Shown here piece after piece: positions 34,076 through 42,160 of a stretch of DNA of 64,000 bases. The number at the start of each line of letters is the position of its first letter. Position 1 is the stretch's first letter. The position numbers were made by a program, and so were the translations under genes. This DNA is from Sphingomonas sp. HF-S4 (GTDB taxonomy: Bacteria > Pseudomonadota > Alphaproteobacteria > Sphingomonadales > Sphingomonadaceae), in assembly GCF_032911445.1 (NCBI RefSeq), contig NZ_JAWJEJ010000002.1, positions 372,001-436,000 on the forward strand. The letters are read 5' to 3'. A model generated the notes under the pieces. It saw only the letters and a program-made list of their open reading frames with translations. It ran no database searches and had not been told where the DNA came from.

Positions 34076-35640
34076 CCCAGGATATAGCCTTCGTTCGGGC
34101 CCAGCACCGCGGGATCGTCGCCGGTCCCGGTGGTGAGCAGAACCGACAACCCCTCGGCCCATTCGGATATCGCGAAGCTCTCGGGCGTGTCGCCGAGATT
34201 GAGGACGACCAGCAAGCGCGCATCGCCGTGGCGGCGTTCATAGGCGAGCAGGTTGCCCGCTGTCTCTACGGGAAGCCAGTCGCCGATCGACAGCGCGGCG
34301 CGCGACCGGCGGAGCGCGAGCAGGTCGCGATGGAGGCACCACATCGAGCGCGGGTCTTCGCGTTGGGCTTCGACATTGCGCGCCCCCCAGTCCGAGTGGA
34401 GCGGGAGCCAGGCCGTCGCGGTGGAAAAGCCGGCATGGGGCGTGGCGTCCCAGGCCATCGGGGTGCGGACGGGATCGCGGCCCAGGCCGATGCCGGGCTC
34501 GCGCAGCTCGCGCGGATCGTATACCTGCTCCGCCGGGATCATGACGTCAGTCATGCCGATCTCGTCGCCATAATAGATCGTCGGGGTGCCGCGCAGCGTG
34601 AGCAGCAGCATCGCCGCCACGCGCGCCTGTTCGGGGCCGAAGCGCGTCGCCGCGCGGGGGCGATCGTGGTTGCCGAGCACCCAGTTCGGCCAGCCGCCGG
34701 GCGGCAGCGCGGCTTCGTACTCGGCGATCAGCGTAGCGAGCGACCGCGCGTCCCACGGCGCCTCGATCAGCTGGAAGTTGAAAGGGAGGTGCACCCCCGG
34801 CCCGCCAGTGCCGTAATAGGCCATCAGCTTGTCAACCGGCAGGTAGATCTCGCCGATCAGCACGCGTTCGGGATAGGCATCGGCGACGCGGCGCATCTCG
34901 GCGGCGAGGCCATGGACTTCGGGCTGGTCGGTCGAATGGAGCTGGAGCATCTGGTGCATCTCGCCCATCGCCGGGGTGTAGGCGGGGTTGGCCGGATTGT
35001 CGGGGAAATCGCGGTGCTTGATCATGTGCCACAGCACGTCGATCCGGAAACCATCGACGCCGCGATCGAACCAGAAGCTTAGCACGTCGAGCATCGCCGC
35101 GCGCAGATCGGGATTGCGCCAGTTGAGGTCGGGCTGCTCCTTGAGGAAGGCGTGGTAGTAATATTGACCGGTGCCTTCGTCATACTCCCATGCCGGGCCG
35201 CCGAAGTCGCTGATCCAGTTGTTGGGCGGGCCGCCATTCGGGGCGGGGTCGCGCCAGAGATACCAGTCGCGCTTGGGATTGTCGCGCGAGGACCGGCTTT
35301 CGATGAACCAGGGGTGCTGGTCCGAGCTGTGATTCGGGACGAAATCGAGGAGCAGCTTGAGGCCGCGATCGTGCGCGGCGTTCAACAGTGAATCGAAGTC
35401 GTCGAGCGTGCCGAAGCGCGGGTCGATGCCGGTGTAATCGGCAACGTCATAGCCGAAATCAGCCATCGGGCTGGGGTAGATCGGCGAGATCCAGATCGCA
35501 TCGACGCCGAGCGCGACGAGATCGTCGAGGCGCGATTCGATACCGCGCAAGTCGCCGATGCCGTCGCCGTTCGAGTCCTGGAACGAGCGGGGATAGATCT
35601 GGTAGATCGCCCCGGATTGCCACCACAGGGGCTCGGTCAT
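34072..35640 (-). CDS. GH13 alpha-glucosidase/alpha-amylase family protein
   Basis: A 522-residue GH13 hydrolase of the oligo-1,6-glucosidase/alpha-glucosidase type. Conserved regions: DFVPNHSSD near 99-107, nucleophile D201 in GFRIDVLWHM, acid/base E264 in IGEIYLP, and D326 in LGNHDRPR. There is no signal peptide, so it acts in the cytoplasm on alpha-linked oligosaccharides or sucrose-like substrates. The start is ATG 35640 (MTEPLWWQSGAIYQIYPRSF), the usual family opening. It overlaps the downstream GT4 gene by 4 bp; a REP pair lies in the 145-bp gap to the upstream GH130 gene. Confidence 0.94.
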   Translation of the reverse strand: MTEPLWWQSGAIYQIYPRSFQDSNGDGIGDLRGIESRLDDLVALGVDAIWISPIYPSPMADFGYDVADYTGIDPRFGTLDDFDSLLNAAHDRGLKLLLDFVPNHSSDQHPWFIESRSSRDNPKRDWYLWRDPAPNGGPPNNWISDFGGPAWEYDEGTGQYYYHAFLKEQPDLNWRNPDLRAAMLDVLSFWFDRGVDGFRIDVLWHMIKHRDFPDNPANPAYTPAMGEMHQMLQLHSTDQPEVHGLAAEMRRVADAYPERVLIGEIYLPVDKLMAYYGTGGPGVHLPFNFQLIEAPWDARSLATLIAEYEAALPPGGWPNWVLGNHDRPRAATRFGPEQARVAAMLLLTLRGTPTIYYGDEIGMTDVMIPAEQVYDPRELREPGIGLGRDPVRTPMAWDATPHAGFSTATAWLPLHSDWGARNVEAQREDPRSMWCLHRDLLALRRSRAALSIGDWLPVETAGNLLAYERRHGDARLLVVLNLGDTPESFAISEWAEGLSVLLTTGTGDDPAVLGPNEGYILG

Positions 35641-35662
35641 GCTGGCACCCTTCCGTATGCGC

Positions 35663-35768
35663 TCCCCTTCCGCGGAGCGAGAGGGGTCGGGAGAGGGGAT
35701 GACCTCAGGCCGTGAGCGGATGCGATGTATAGCCCCTCCCCTAACCCCTCCCGCAAGCGGAAGGGGGA
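35663..35768. repeat. inverted pair of REP-like palindromes (REPIN-like)
   Basis: Two members of the repeat family seen at 16379-16531, in opposite orientation: 35663-35699 reads as the complement and 35731-35768 as the forward form (AGCCCCTCCCCTAACCCCTC, then a hairpin closed by CGCAAGCGG, then AAGGGGG). They lie between the GH130 and GH13 genes on the minus strand and may fold into one larger hairpin in that mRNA. Confidence 0.85.
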
Positions 35769-35785
35769 TTTTGCGGTCCTGCTTG

Positions 35786-36907
35786 TCACTCGAACCGATC
35801 CTTGGGAAGGTGGGTGATCCGGCAGGCCAGGTCCGCCTCGCCGCCGGCGACGATATAGTGGTCGCCCGCGTCGGCCAGCCCGGTGGTGAACACCACCGGA
35901 GTCGGCAGGTACATCTGGTGGGCGATGTCGGCAGTGAGCGCTGGATTGGCCTCGAGCAGGGGCGCCTGGTCCTCCAGCCGGAGGATCTTTGACGGATCGT
36001 CCTTGTCGAGCAGCGCCCAGAAGCTTCGATAGATGCCGACCGCGTCCCGCTTCTCAACGCCGTGATAGATCAGCATCCAGCCGTCGCGCGTGAGCACCGG
36101 CTGGCTGCCGCCGCCGATCCGCTGGGTGCTCGTCGTGCCTTTGCGGGCGCGGATGCCCGGGGTGTCGAGGGGCTTCCAGTGGAGCCCGTCGGGCGATTGC
36201 GCGATGTTGATCGACGGGCCGCCAAGCCATTCGCTATCCTCGGGATAGGCGAAATAGACTTCGCCCAACGGTCGGGTGAGCGCCATGAACTTTCCGCCGA
36301 CCTTGCCCTCGAACAGGATCATGTCCTTGTTCTGGTGATCGAGCACGACGCCGAGCAGGTCGTAGTCGAGGCCGTTCAGCGAGCGGTACATCGCGGTGCA
36401 GTGGCGCTCGGCCGAGACGCCGCACACGGTCATCCACCAGCTGCCGCCGACCAGGCTGATCCGGGCATCCTCGACGCCATATTCGAGGAAGCTGGCCGAG
36501 GGAGCGATCGCCTTGTCGTAATGGACCTTGACGACGCTGCGCGCGTCCCGGCTCAGCTCGACCGGGAGCAGCCACGACAGCGAGGTCAGGCCGAGCAGCC
36601 GCGGGTTGCGGTCCTTCAATGCGAACTGGCGCGGATCGTCCATGTGGATGCCAGAGAGCGGGTGTCGATCGAGGACATAGCCCTCAGGCGTCCACCGGAT
36701 CGCGCGAGCACAGTCGCCGTCGATGGGCTCGCGCAGCGCCTCGGCGACGCGGACCATCAGCAGGAGATTGCCGTTGGGGAGCCGGGTGAATCCGGGATTG
36801 AACGCACCCAGGACATAGGTCGGCTCGTCGATCGAACCGCGCAGCGGGGAGCGCGCCAGGTCGACATCGTCGGGGCGGAAGATCAGATAATCGTCGCCCG
36901 AAATCAT
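35786..36907 (-). CDS. GH130 family glycosidase/mannoside phosphorylase
   Basis: A 373-residue five-bladed beta-propeller enzyme of family GH130. Marks are MDDPRQFALKDRNP, VEDARISLV with the likely catalytic aspartate, GPSINIAQSPDG, IGGGSQPVLTRDGWMLIYHG and LPTPVVFTTG. GH130 enzymes are mostly beta-mannoside phosphorylases that release mannose 1-phosphate; some are hydrolases. There is no signal peptide, so it acts in the cytoplasm. It lies upstream of the GH13 and GT4 genes on the same strand, so together they may recycle a mannose- or glucose-containing oligosaccharide. The exact linkage cannot be told. Confidence 0.92.
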   Translation of the reverse strand: MISGDDYLIFRPDDVDLARSPLRGSIDEPTYVLGAFNPGFTRLPNGNLLLMVRVAEALREPIDGDCARAIRWTPEGYVLDRHPLSGIHMDDPRQFALKDRNPRLLGLTSLSWLLPVELSRDARSVVKVHYDKAIAPSASFLEYGVEDARISLVGGSWWMTVCGVSAERHCTAMYRSLNGLDYDLLGVVLDHQNKDMILFEGKVGGKFMALTRPLGEVYFAYPEDSEWLGGPSINIAQSPDGLHWKPLDTPGIRARKGTTSTQRIGGGSQPVLTRDGWMLIYHGVEKRDAVGIYRSFWALLDKDDPSKILRLEDQAPLLEANPALTADIAHQMYLPTPVVFTTGLADAGDHYIVAGGEADLACRITHLPKDRFE

Positions 36908-36922
36908 ATACGCCCCTTCAGC

Positions 36923-37636
36923 TCAGCAACCGGGAACCTTGCTCTCGCCGCCTTCGCGTTCGTAGCGGTCGCCCTTGCGAACGTATCGTTCGGCGAACGA
37001 TCCGGTTCCCTTGTAGCGGACGGTGAAGCTGCGATCCTGGACGATGTCGGCGATTTCGCCTTCGAGGCTCTGGGCACCTTCCTCGGTCATGCCGCTGTCG
37101 TCGAACGCCGTCGGGATCGAGGCGACGCTGGCTGGGCCGGTGGGACGCAGCTCGACCAGCTCGGCGAAGGAAACGGTGCAGCCCTGCCAGGTGCCGCCGC
37201 CTTCGACCACTAGGGTCGGCAGCTTGGCGAAGGCGGGCGACAGCGACCATCCGCTGAGATCGCCGAAGCTGCCGGCGGTCGCTGCCTCGGGATAGGCCTT
37301 GGCGAGCGCGAAGCCCTCGCCCTCCTCGCGGAGATAATAGACCGCGACGACGCCGGATTCGGCATGACCGGCATCGGCGACACGGCCATGGCGCAGCAGG
37401 ACGGGGCCGAAGGGCGCGTCGATCAGCTTGTCGTCGCCGTCGAAGGTATAGCGGCTCTTCTTGTCGATCGGGACGGCGCGCACCGCCGCCGCCAGCCGCA
37501 CGGCGGGCGACAGGGGTGCGGCGACGGGCTTGGCCGGCGTGGCGGCAGCGGTAGGCGCTGGCTTGGCCGGCTTCTCCGGCGTGACATCGCATCCGGCGAG
37601 CAGGACCAATGCGACCAGGGCAAGGGCGCGGGTCAC
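36923..37636 (-). CDS. lipoprotein of unknown function
   Basis: A 237-residue protein with a lipoprotein leader (TRALALVALVLLAGC, Cys16), an Ala/Pro/Lys-rich linker to about residue 48, and a globular domain with two further cysteines (TWQGCTVSF and the C-terminal residue). No family recognised. The start is a GTG at 37636 that overlaps the stop of the chorismate mutase gene by 4 bp (GTGA), so it is translated from the same message. Likely periplasmic, membrane-anchored. Confidence 0.82.
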   Translation of the reverse strand: MTRALALVALVLLAGCDVTPEKPAKPAPTAAATPAKPVAAPLSPAVRLAAAVRAVPIDKKSRYTFDGDDKLIDAPFGPVLLRHGRVADAGHAESGVVAVYYLREEGEGFALAKAYPEAATAGSFGDLSGWSLSPAFAKLPTLVVEGGGTWQGCTVSFAELVELRPTGPASVASIPTAFDDSGMTEEGAQSLEGEIADIVQDRSFTVRYKGTGSFAERYVRKGDRYEREGGESKVPGC

Positions 37637-37917
37637 TTGGCGCCCTGCAGCTTTTCATGGTGACGGATCACTTCGTCGATGATGAAGCGCAGGAATTTCT
37701 CCGAGAATTCGGGGTCGAGATCGGCCTGCTTGGCGAGCGCGCGCAACCGGGCGATCTGCGCCTCCTCGCGCGTCGGATCGGCGGGGGGCAGGCTGCGCTC
37801 GGCCTTATATGCGCCGACCGCCTGGGTCACCTTGAAGCGCTCGGCGAGCATGTGGATCAGCGCGGCATCGATATTGTCGATGCTCTGGCGGAAGCGGAGA
37901 AGCGTCTCGTCGGGCAT
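37633..37917 (-). CDS. AroQ-type chorismate mutase
   Basis: A 94-residue all-helical chorismate mutase, converting chorismate to prephenate. The opening MPDETLLRFRQSIDNIDAAL and the segment LAERFKVTQAVGAYKAE hold the usual Arg and Lys active-site residues (R10, R27, K38 by position), and the third helix follows PTREEAQIARLRALA. With the separate prephenate dehydratase at 22.9 kb this completes two steps to phenylalanine. ATG 37917; divergent from the polyprenyl synthase, 73 bp apart. Confidence 0.92.
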   Translation of the reverse strand: MPDETLLRFRQSIDNIDAALIHMLAERFKVTQAVGAYKAERSLPPADPTREEAQIARLRALAKQADLDPEFSEKFLRFIIDEVIRHHEKLQGAK

Positions 37918-37990
37918 ACACCCCTTTTGCGCGGGGGGCGACGCTACGCAAGCCTTGCCTTTGCCGCCGCCACGCGCCAGAGCCGCGGCC

Positions 37991-39004
37991 ATGAGCGCCA
38001 CCATCCACCGCCTGGGCTCGCGCCCCGAGCCTTCGCTGGAACCGATGCTGCAGCTGGTGGCGCACGACCTCAACCTGGTCAACGCCGTGATCCTAGACCG
38101 GATGCAGTCGGACATTCCGCTGATTCCCGAGCTCGCCGGGCACCTGATCGCCGGCGGCGGCAAAAGGATGCGGCCGATGCTGACGCTCGCGAGCGCGCGG
38201 CTGCTTGGCTATTCGGGGACGCGGCACCACCGGCTCGCCGCGGCGGTCGAGTTCATCCACACCGCGACGTTGCTCCACGACGACGTCGTCGATTCGTCGG
38301 ACCTGCGCCGGGGCAAGCGCACCGCCAACATCATCTGGGGCAATCCGGCTAGCGTGCTGGTCGGCGACTTCCTGTTCAGCCGCAGCTTCGAGCTGATGGT
38401 CGAGGACGGCAGCCTCAAGGTGCTCAAGATCCTGAGCAACGCCAGCGCCGTGATCGCCGAGGGCGAAGTCAACCAGCTCACGGCGGTGCGCCGGCTCGAC
38501 ATTTCGGAAGAGCGCTATCTCGACATCATCGGCGCGAAGACGGCCGCATTGTTCGCCGCCGCCTGCCGGATCTCGGCGGTGGTCGCCGAGCGGTCCGAAG
38601 CCGAGGAATCGGCGCTCGACGCCTATGGCCGCAATCTCGGCATCGCCTTCCAGCTGGTCGACGACGCGATCGACTATGTCTCGGACGCGTCGACGATGGG
38701 CAAGGACGCCGGCGACGACTTCCGCGAGGGCAAGATGACGCTGCCGGTGATCCTGGCGTACGCGCGAGGCGACGAAGCGGCGCGGGGCTTCTGGAAGGAA
38801 GCGATCTCCGGCCGCCGGGTGTCCGACGCCGATTTCGCCGAGGCGATCGAGCGCGTTCAGGCGAGCCGCTCGGTCGACGACACGCTCGCGCGTGCCCGGC
38901 ATTACGGCCAGCGCGCGATCGACGCGCTGGGCGGGTTTGCGCCGGGTGCGGCGAAGGATGCGATGGTCGAGGCGGTCGAGTTCGCGGTCGCCCGGGCGTA
39001 TTGA
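37991..39004 (+). CDS. long-chain trans-polyprenyl diphosphate synthase
   Basis: A 337-residue class I prenyltransferase. The first aspartate-rich motif DDVVD is at 97-101 (LLHDDVVDSSDLRRG) and the second DDAID at 224-228, followed by the KDAGDDFREGK motif. Small residues before the first motif fit a long product; sphingomonads normally make ubiquinone-10, so decaprenyl diphosphate is the likely product, though octaprenyl is possible. Used to build the quinone side chain. ATG 37991 (MSATIHRLG); the in-frame ORF upstream is a shadow of chorismate mutase. Confidence 0.94.
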   Translation: MSATIHRLGSRPEPSLEPMLQLVAHDLNLVNAVILDRMQSDIPLIPELAGHLIAGGGKRMRPMLTLASARLLGYSGTRHHRLAAAVEFIHTATLLHDDVVDSSDLRRGKRTANIIWGNPASVLVGDFLFSRSFELMVEDGSLKVLKILSNASAVIAEGEVNQLTAVRRLDISEERYLDIIGAKTAALFAAACRISAVVAERSEAEESALDAYGRNLGIAFQLVDDAIDYVSDASTMGKDAGDDFREGKMTLPVILAYARGDEAARGFWKEAISGRRVSDADFAEAIERVQASRSVDDTLARARHYGQRAIDALGGFAPGAAKDAMVEAVEFAVARAY

Positions 39005-39020
39005 GCGCCCGAGCGCCGGC

Positions 39021-39239
39021 TTACTCTTCCTCTTCTACCGCTTCGTCGTCATCGGCATCGACGCCGAGGGCATCTTCCTCGTCGGTGTCCAGCTGTTCCT
39101 CGATCGCCTCGACGATCAGGTCGAGCTGTTCGTAGCCGGCGGTGAATTCGAGCGTCTCGCCGTCCTCGTCCTCGAGGTGCAGGGTGTAATCGCCGTCGCT
39201 GTCCGGGGTAATCGTGAACTGTGCCAGGGTCCGTGCCAT
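39021..39239 (-). CDS. small acidic protein of unknown function
   Basis: A 72-residue protein from ATG 39239 with a short beta-rich part (MARTLAQFTITPDSDGDYTL) and a strongly acidic tail ending DDDEAVEEEE. No family recognised, but the composition and clean start suggest a real gene. It converges on the polyprenyl synthase, 16 bp apart, and is divergent from hrpB with 61 bp between. Confidence 0.7.
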   Translation of the reverse strand: MARTLAQFTITPDSDGDYTLHLEDEDGETLEFTAGYEQLDLIVEAIEEQLDTDEEDALGVDADDDEAVEEEE

Positions 39240-39300
39240 GTCTCGTGCTCCTTAGGCTTCGATTGCGCCAAACCCTGCTTTGGGGAATTGGTTGCGCGCG

Positions 39301-41784
39301 ATGAGCGACTCTTTGCCGATCCACGCCGTATTGCCCGAACTGCTCGACGCATTGCGCGCCAGCAGCAACGCCGTGCTGGTCGCGCCGCCGGGCGCGGGCA
39401 AAACCACTGCAGTGGCATCAGCCTTGCTCGGCGAGCCCTGGTGCGAGGGCGAAATCCTGCTGCTCTCGCCGCGGCGGCTGGCTGCGCGCGCGGCGGGCGA
39501 GCGGATGGCGGCACTGGCGGGAGAAAGCGTGGGCAAGACCTTCGGCTATGCCACCCGGATGGACAGCAAGCGCTCGGCGGCAACGCGGGTGACGGTGGTG
39601 ACCGAGGGAATTTTCGTCAATCGCATCCAGGCCGATCCCGAGCTGGCCGGGGTATCGGCGGTACTGTTCGACGAAGTGCACGAGCGCAGCCTCGACAGCG
39701 ATTTCGGGCTGGCGCTGGCGCTCGACGCCCAGGCAGCGCTGCGCCCGGACCTGCGGCTGGTGGCGATGTCGGCGACGCTCGACGGAGCGCGCTTCTCAGG
39801 ATTGATGGGCGACGCCTCGGTGATCGAGAGCGAAGGGCGGAGCTGGCCGCTCGAGCTGCGCCATCTCGGGCGGGCGGCCGAGGCGCGGATCGAGGATTCG
39901 ATGGCGGCGGCGATCCGGACCGCGCTGCGCGAAGCCGAGGGCGGGGTGCTCGCCTTCCTGCCTGGCGTCGCCGAGATCGAGCGGACTGCGGAGCGGCTGG
40001 CGGGGCTGGAGGGTGTGGTGCTGCACAAGTTGCACGGTAGCCTCGATCCGGGTGCCCAACGCGCCGCGATCACGCCAGATGCGGAGGGGCGGCGGAAACT
40101 GGTGCTGGCAACGTCGATCGCCGAGACCTCGCTGACGCTCGACGGGATCCGTGTGGTGGTCGATTCGGGGCTGGCGCGGCGGCCGCGCTACGATCGGGCG
40201 GCGGGGATGACGCGGCTGGTCACCGAGCGGGCGAGCCAGGCGTCGGTGACCCAGCGTGCCGGGCGCGCGGCGCGGCAGGGGCCGGGGGTGGCGTATCGGC
40301 TGTGGGAAGAGGCGGCGACTGCGGGGCTGCCGCGCTTCGACCCGCCCGAGATACTGGAGGCCGACCTTTCGGCGCTGATGCTCGATTGCGCGCTTTGGGG
40401 CGTGGCCGATCCGCGCGAGCTCCGTTGGCTCGATCCGCCGCCAGAGGCTGCGGTCAGCGAGGCGCGGCGGCGGCTAGAGGTGCTCGAGGCGCTCGACGGA
40501 GACGGGCGGCCGACGGCGCACGGCAAGGCGATCGCCCGCCTGCCGCTGCCGCCGCGGCTGGGGCACATGCTGGTGCGCGCCGGGGAGATCGGGCTGGCGA
40601 AGACCGCGGCCGAAGTTGCGGTGTTGCTCGGTGAGCGCGGGCTCGGCGGCGGAGACGCCGATATCGAGCTTCGGCTGCGGCGCTGGCGGGGCGAGCGGGG
40701 GCAGCGGGCGGAGAATGGCCGGCGGCTGGCCGAGCGGTGGGCCAAGCTGGCGCCGCTGGGGTCCTCGACCAGTTCTTCAGCCCCTGCCCCGACCCCTTCC
40801 ATAAGCGGAAGGGGAGCAGAGATCGCCACCTGCATCGCGCTGGCGTTTCCCGACCGGATCGCCAGGCGGCGCGATGCCTCGGGCGAAACCTGGGCGTCGG
40901 CGGGCGGGCGCGGGTTTCGGCTCGATGGTACGTCGCCGCTGGCCCGCGCCGAGTGGCTGGCGGTGGCCGAGACGCAGGGGATGGCGGCGGGGGCCCGGAT
41001 CCTGTCGGCGGCGGCGATCGATGCCGAGGCAGTGGAGGACCTTTTCGCCGATCGGATCGAGACCCGGCGCAGCGTGCGGTTCGATTCCGCCACTGGGCGC
41101 GTCGAGGCGTTGCGCGAGCGGCGGCTGGGGGCGATCCGGCTGTCGAGCGGAAGCGATTCGGCGGCGAGCCCTGCCGAGATCGAGGCGTCGTTGCTGGAGG
41201 GCGTGCGCACGCACGGACTGGACCTGCTGCCTTGGCCCGAGGCGGCGCTGGCGCTGCGCCAGCGTGCCGCTTTCGCCGGGCATGATTTGCTGACCGACGC
41301 GGCGCTGCTGGACAGCCTCGACGAGTGGCTGCCGGGGCTGCTCGCCGGCAAAAGGCGGCTCGACGCGGTGTGGGGCGAGGGGCTGACCCAGGCGCTACAG
41401 AATCTGCTCGGCTGGGAGGGGCAGAAGGCGCTCGACCGGCTGGCGCCGGCACGACTGGATACTCCGGCGGGATCGAGCCATGCGATCGACTATGGCGCCG
41501 AGGGTGGGCCTACGGTGGAAGTGCGCGTCCAGGCGCTGTTCGGGCTGGCGGTCCACCCCCTGCTCGGTGACGGCACGCCGTTGGTGCTCAGCCTAACGTC
41601 GCCCGCGGGGCGGCCGATCCAGACGACGCGCGACTTGCCCGGTTTCTGGAAGGGGAGCTGGGCCGCGGTGGCCAAGGAAATGCGCGGGCGCTACCCGCGG
41701 CATCCCTGGCCTGACGACCCGGCGAGCGCTTCGGCGACGCTGCGGACCAAAAAGGCTGATGCAAGGAACGCCGCGGCGCGTTAA
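39301..41784 (+). CDS. hrpB: ATP-dependent helicase HrpB
   Basis: An 827-residue DEAH-type RNA helicase-like protein. Walker A APPGAGKTT is at 28-36, DEVH at 124-127, SAT in AMSATLDG, and motif VI QRAGRAARQGPG near 320. The helicase-associated domains and the HrpB-specific C-terminus (KGSWAAVAKEMRGRYPRH) follow. Start ATG 39301 (MSDSLPIHAVLPELL). One oddity: residues about 487-507 (SSTSSSAPAPTPSISGRG) are encoded by a copy of the intergenic REP-like repeat that is inserted in frame. Function is poorly known in most bacteria. The complex I subunit gene follows by 13 bp. Confidence 0.93.
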   Translation: MSDSLPIHAVLPELLDALRASSNAVLVAPPGAGKTTAVASALLGEPWCEGEILLLSPRRLAARAAGERMAALAGESVGKTFGYATRMDSKRSAATRVTVVTEGIFVNRIQADPELAGVSAVLFDEVHERSLDSDFGLALALDAQAALRPDLRLVAMSATLDGARFSGLMGDASVIESEGRSWPLELRHLGRAAEARIEDSMAAAIRTALREAEGGVLAFLPGVAEIERTAERLAGLEGVVLHKLHGSLDPGAQRAAITPDAEGRRKLVLATSIAETSLTLDGIRVVVDSGLARRPRYDRAAGMTRLVTERASQASVTQRAGRAARQGPGVAYRLWEEAATAGLPRFDPPEILEADLSALMLDCALWGVADPRELRWLDPPPEAAVSEARRRLEVLEALDGDGRPTAHGKAIARLPLPPRLGHMLVRAGEIGLAKTAAEVAVLLGERGLGGGDADIELRLRRWRGERGQRAENGRRLAERWAKLAPLGSSTSSSAPAPTPSISGRGAEIATCIALAFPDRIARRRDASGETWASAGGRGFRLDGTSPLARAEWLAVAETQGMAAGARILSAAAIDAEAVEDLFADRIETRRSVRFDSATGRVEALRERRLGAIRLSSGSDSAASPAEIEASLLEGVRTHGLDLLPWPEAALALRQRAAFAGHDLLTDAALLDSLDEWLPGLLAGKRRLDAVWGEGLTQALQNLLGWEGQKALDRLAPARLDTPAGSSHAIDYGAEGGPTVEVRVQALFGLAVHPLLGDGTPLVLSLTSPAGRPIQTTRDLPGFWKGSWAAVAKEMRGRYPRHPWPDDPASASATLRTKKADARNAAAR
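40779..40815 (+). repeat. REP-like palindrome inside the hrpB reading frame
   Basis: AGCCCCTGCCCCGACCCCTT followed by the hairpin CCCCTTCC/GGAAGGGG (40793-40800 with 40807-40814, loop ATAAGC). It closely matches the element at 35731-35768. It keeps the hrpB frame open and codes for a Ser/Pro/Gly-rich segment between two conserved parts of the protein. Confidence 0.85.
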
Positions 41785-41797
41785 GGGCGGGCAACAC

Positions 41798-42091
41798 ATG
41801 GAGGCCAAGGTGAAATCCGCCCGTATCTATCAGCGCCCGAAGAACGCGATGCAGTCGGGGCGTGCGCGCACCGACCAGTGGATCCTCGAGTTCGAGCAGC
41901 AGACTACGCAGCAAGCCGATCCGCTGACCGGCTGGAACGGCGGCAGCGAGACCACCGGCCAGATCCGCCTGGCCTTTCCGACGCTCGACGCCGCCAAGGC
42001 GTATGCCGAGCGCGAGGGCTATGCCTTTCATATCGTCCCGGCGCCGGCGAAGAAGCTCAAGCTGCAGGCCTACGCCGACAACTTCCGCTAA
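41798..42091 (+). CDS. complex I accessory subunit, NDUFS4-like
   Basis: A 97-residue protein from ATG 41798 (MEAKVKSARIYQRPKNAMQS). The segments TDQWILEFEQQT, GWNGGSETTGQIRLAF and AEREGYAFHIV match the NDUFS4/ETC complex I 18-kDa subunit family, an accessory subunit of NADH:quinone oxidoreductase shared by Alphaproteobacteria and mitochondria. It stands apart from the nuo operon. It follows hrpB by 13 bp and may be transcribed with it. Confidence 0.92.
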   Translation: MEAKVKSARIYQRPKNAMQSGRARTDQWILEFEQQTTQQADPLTGWNGGSETTGQIRLAFPTLDAAKAYAEREGYAFHIVPAPAKKLKLQAYADNFR

Positions 42092-42106
42092 ATCGGGGTC
42101 AGCTAC

Positions 42107-42143
42107 GCTGCCGGGTGGGGCATAGAAGTGCCAGCCGGGCAGC
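42107..42143. terminator. imperfect dyad between convergent genes
   Basis: GCTGCCGGGTGGGGCA pairs imperfectly with TGCCAGCCGGGCAGC around a short loop. It sits between the convergent complex I subunit and DEAD-box genes. No T-run follows on either side, so it may be a weak or factor-assisted stop. Confidence 0.4.
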
Positions 42144-42160
42144 GCTGCGACTCGGCGCGG

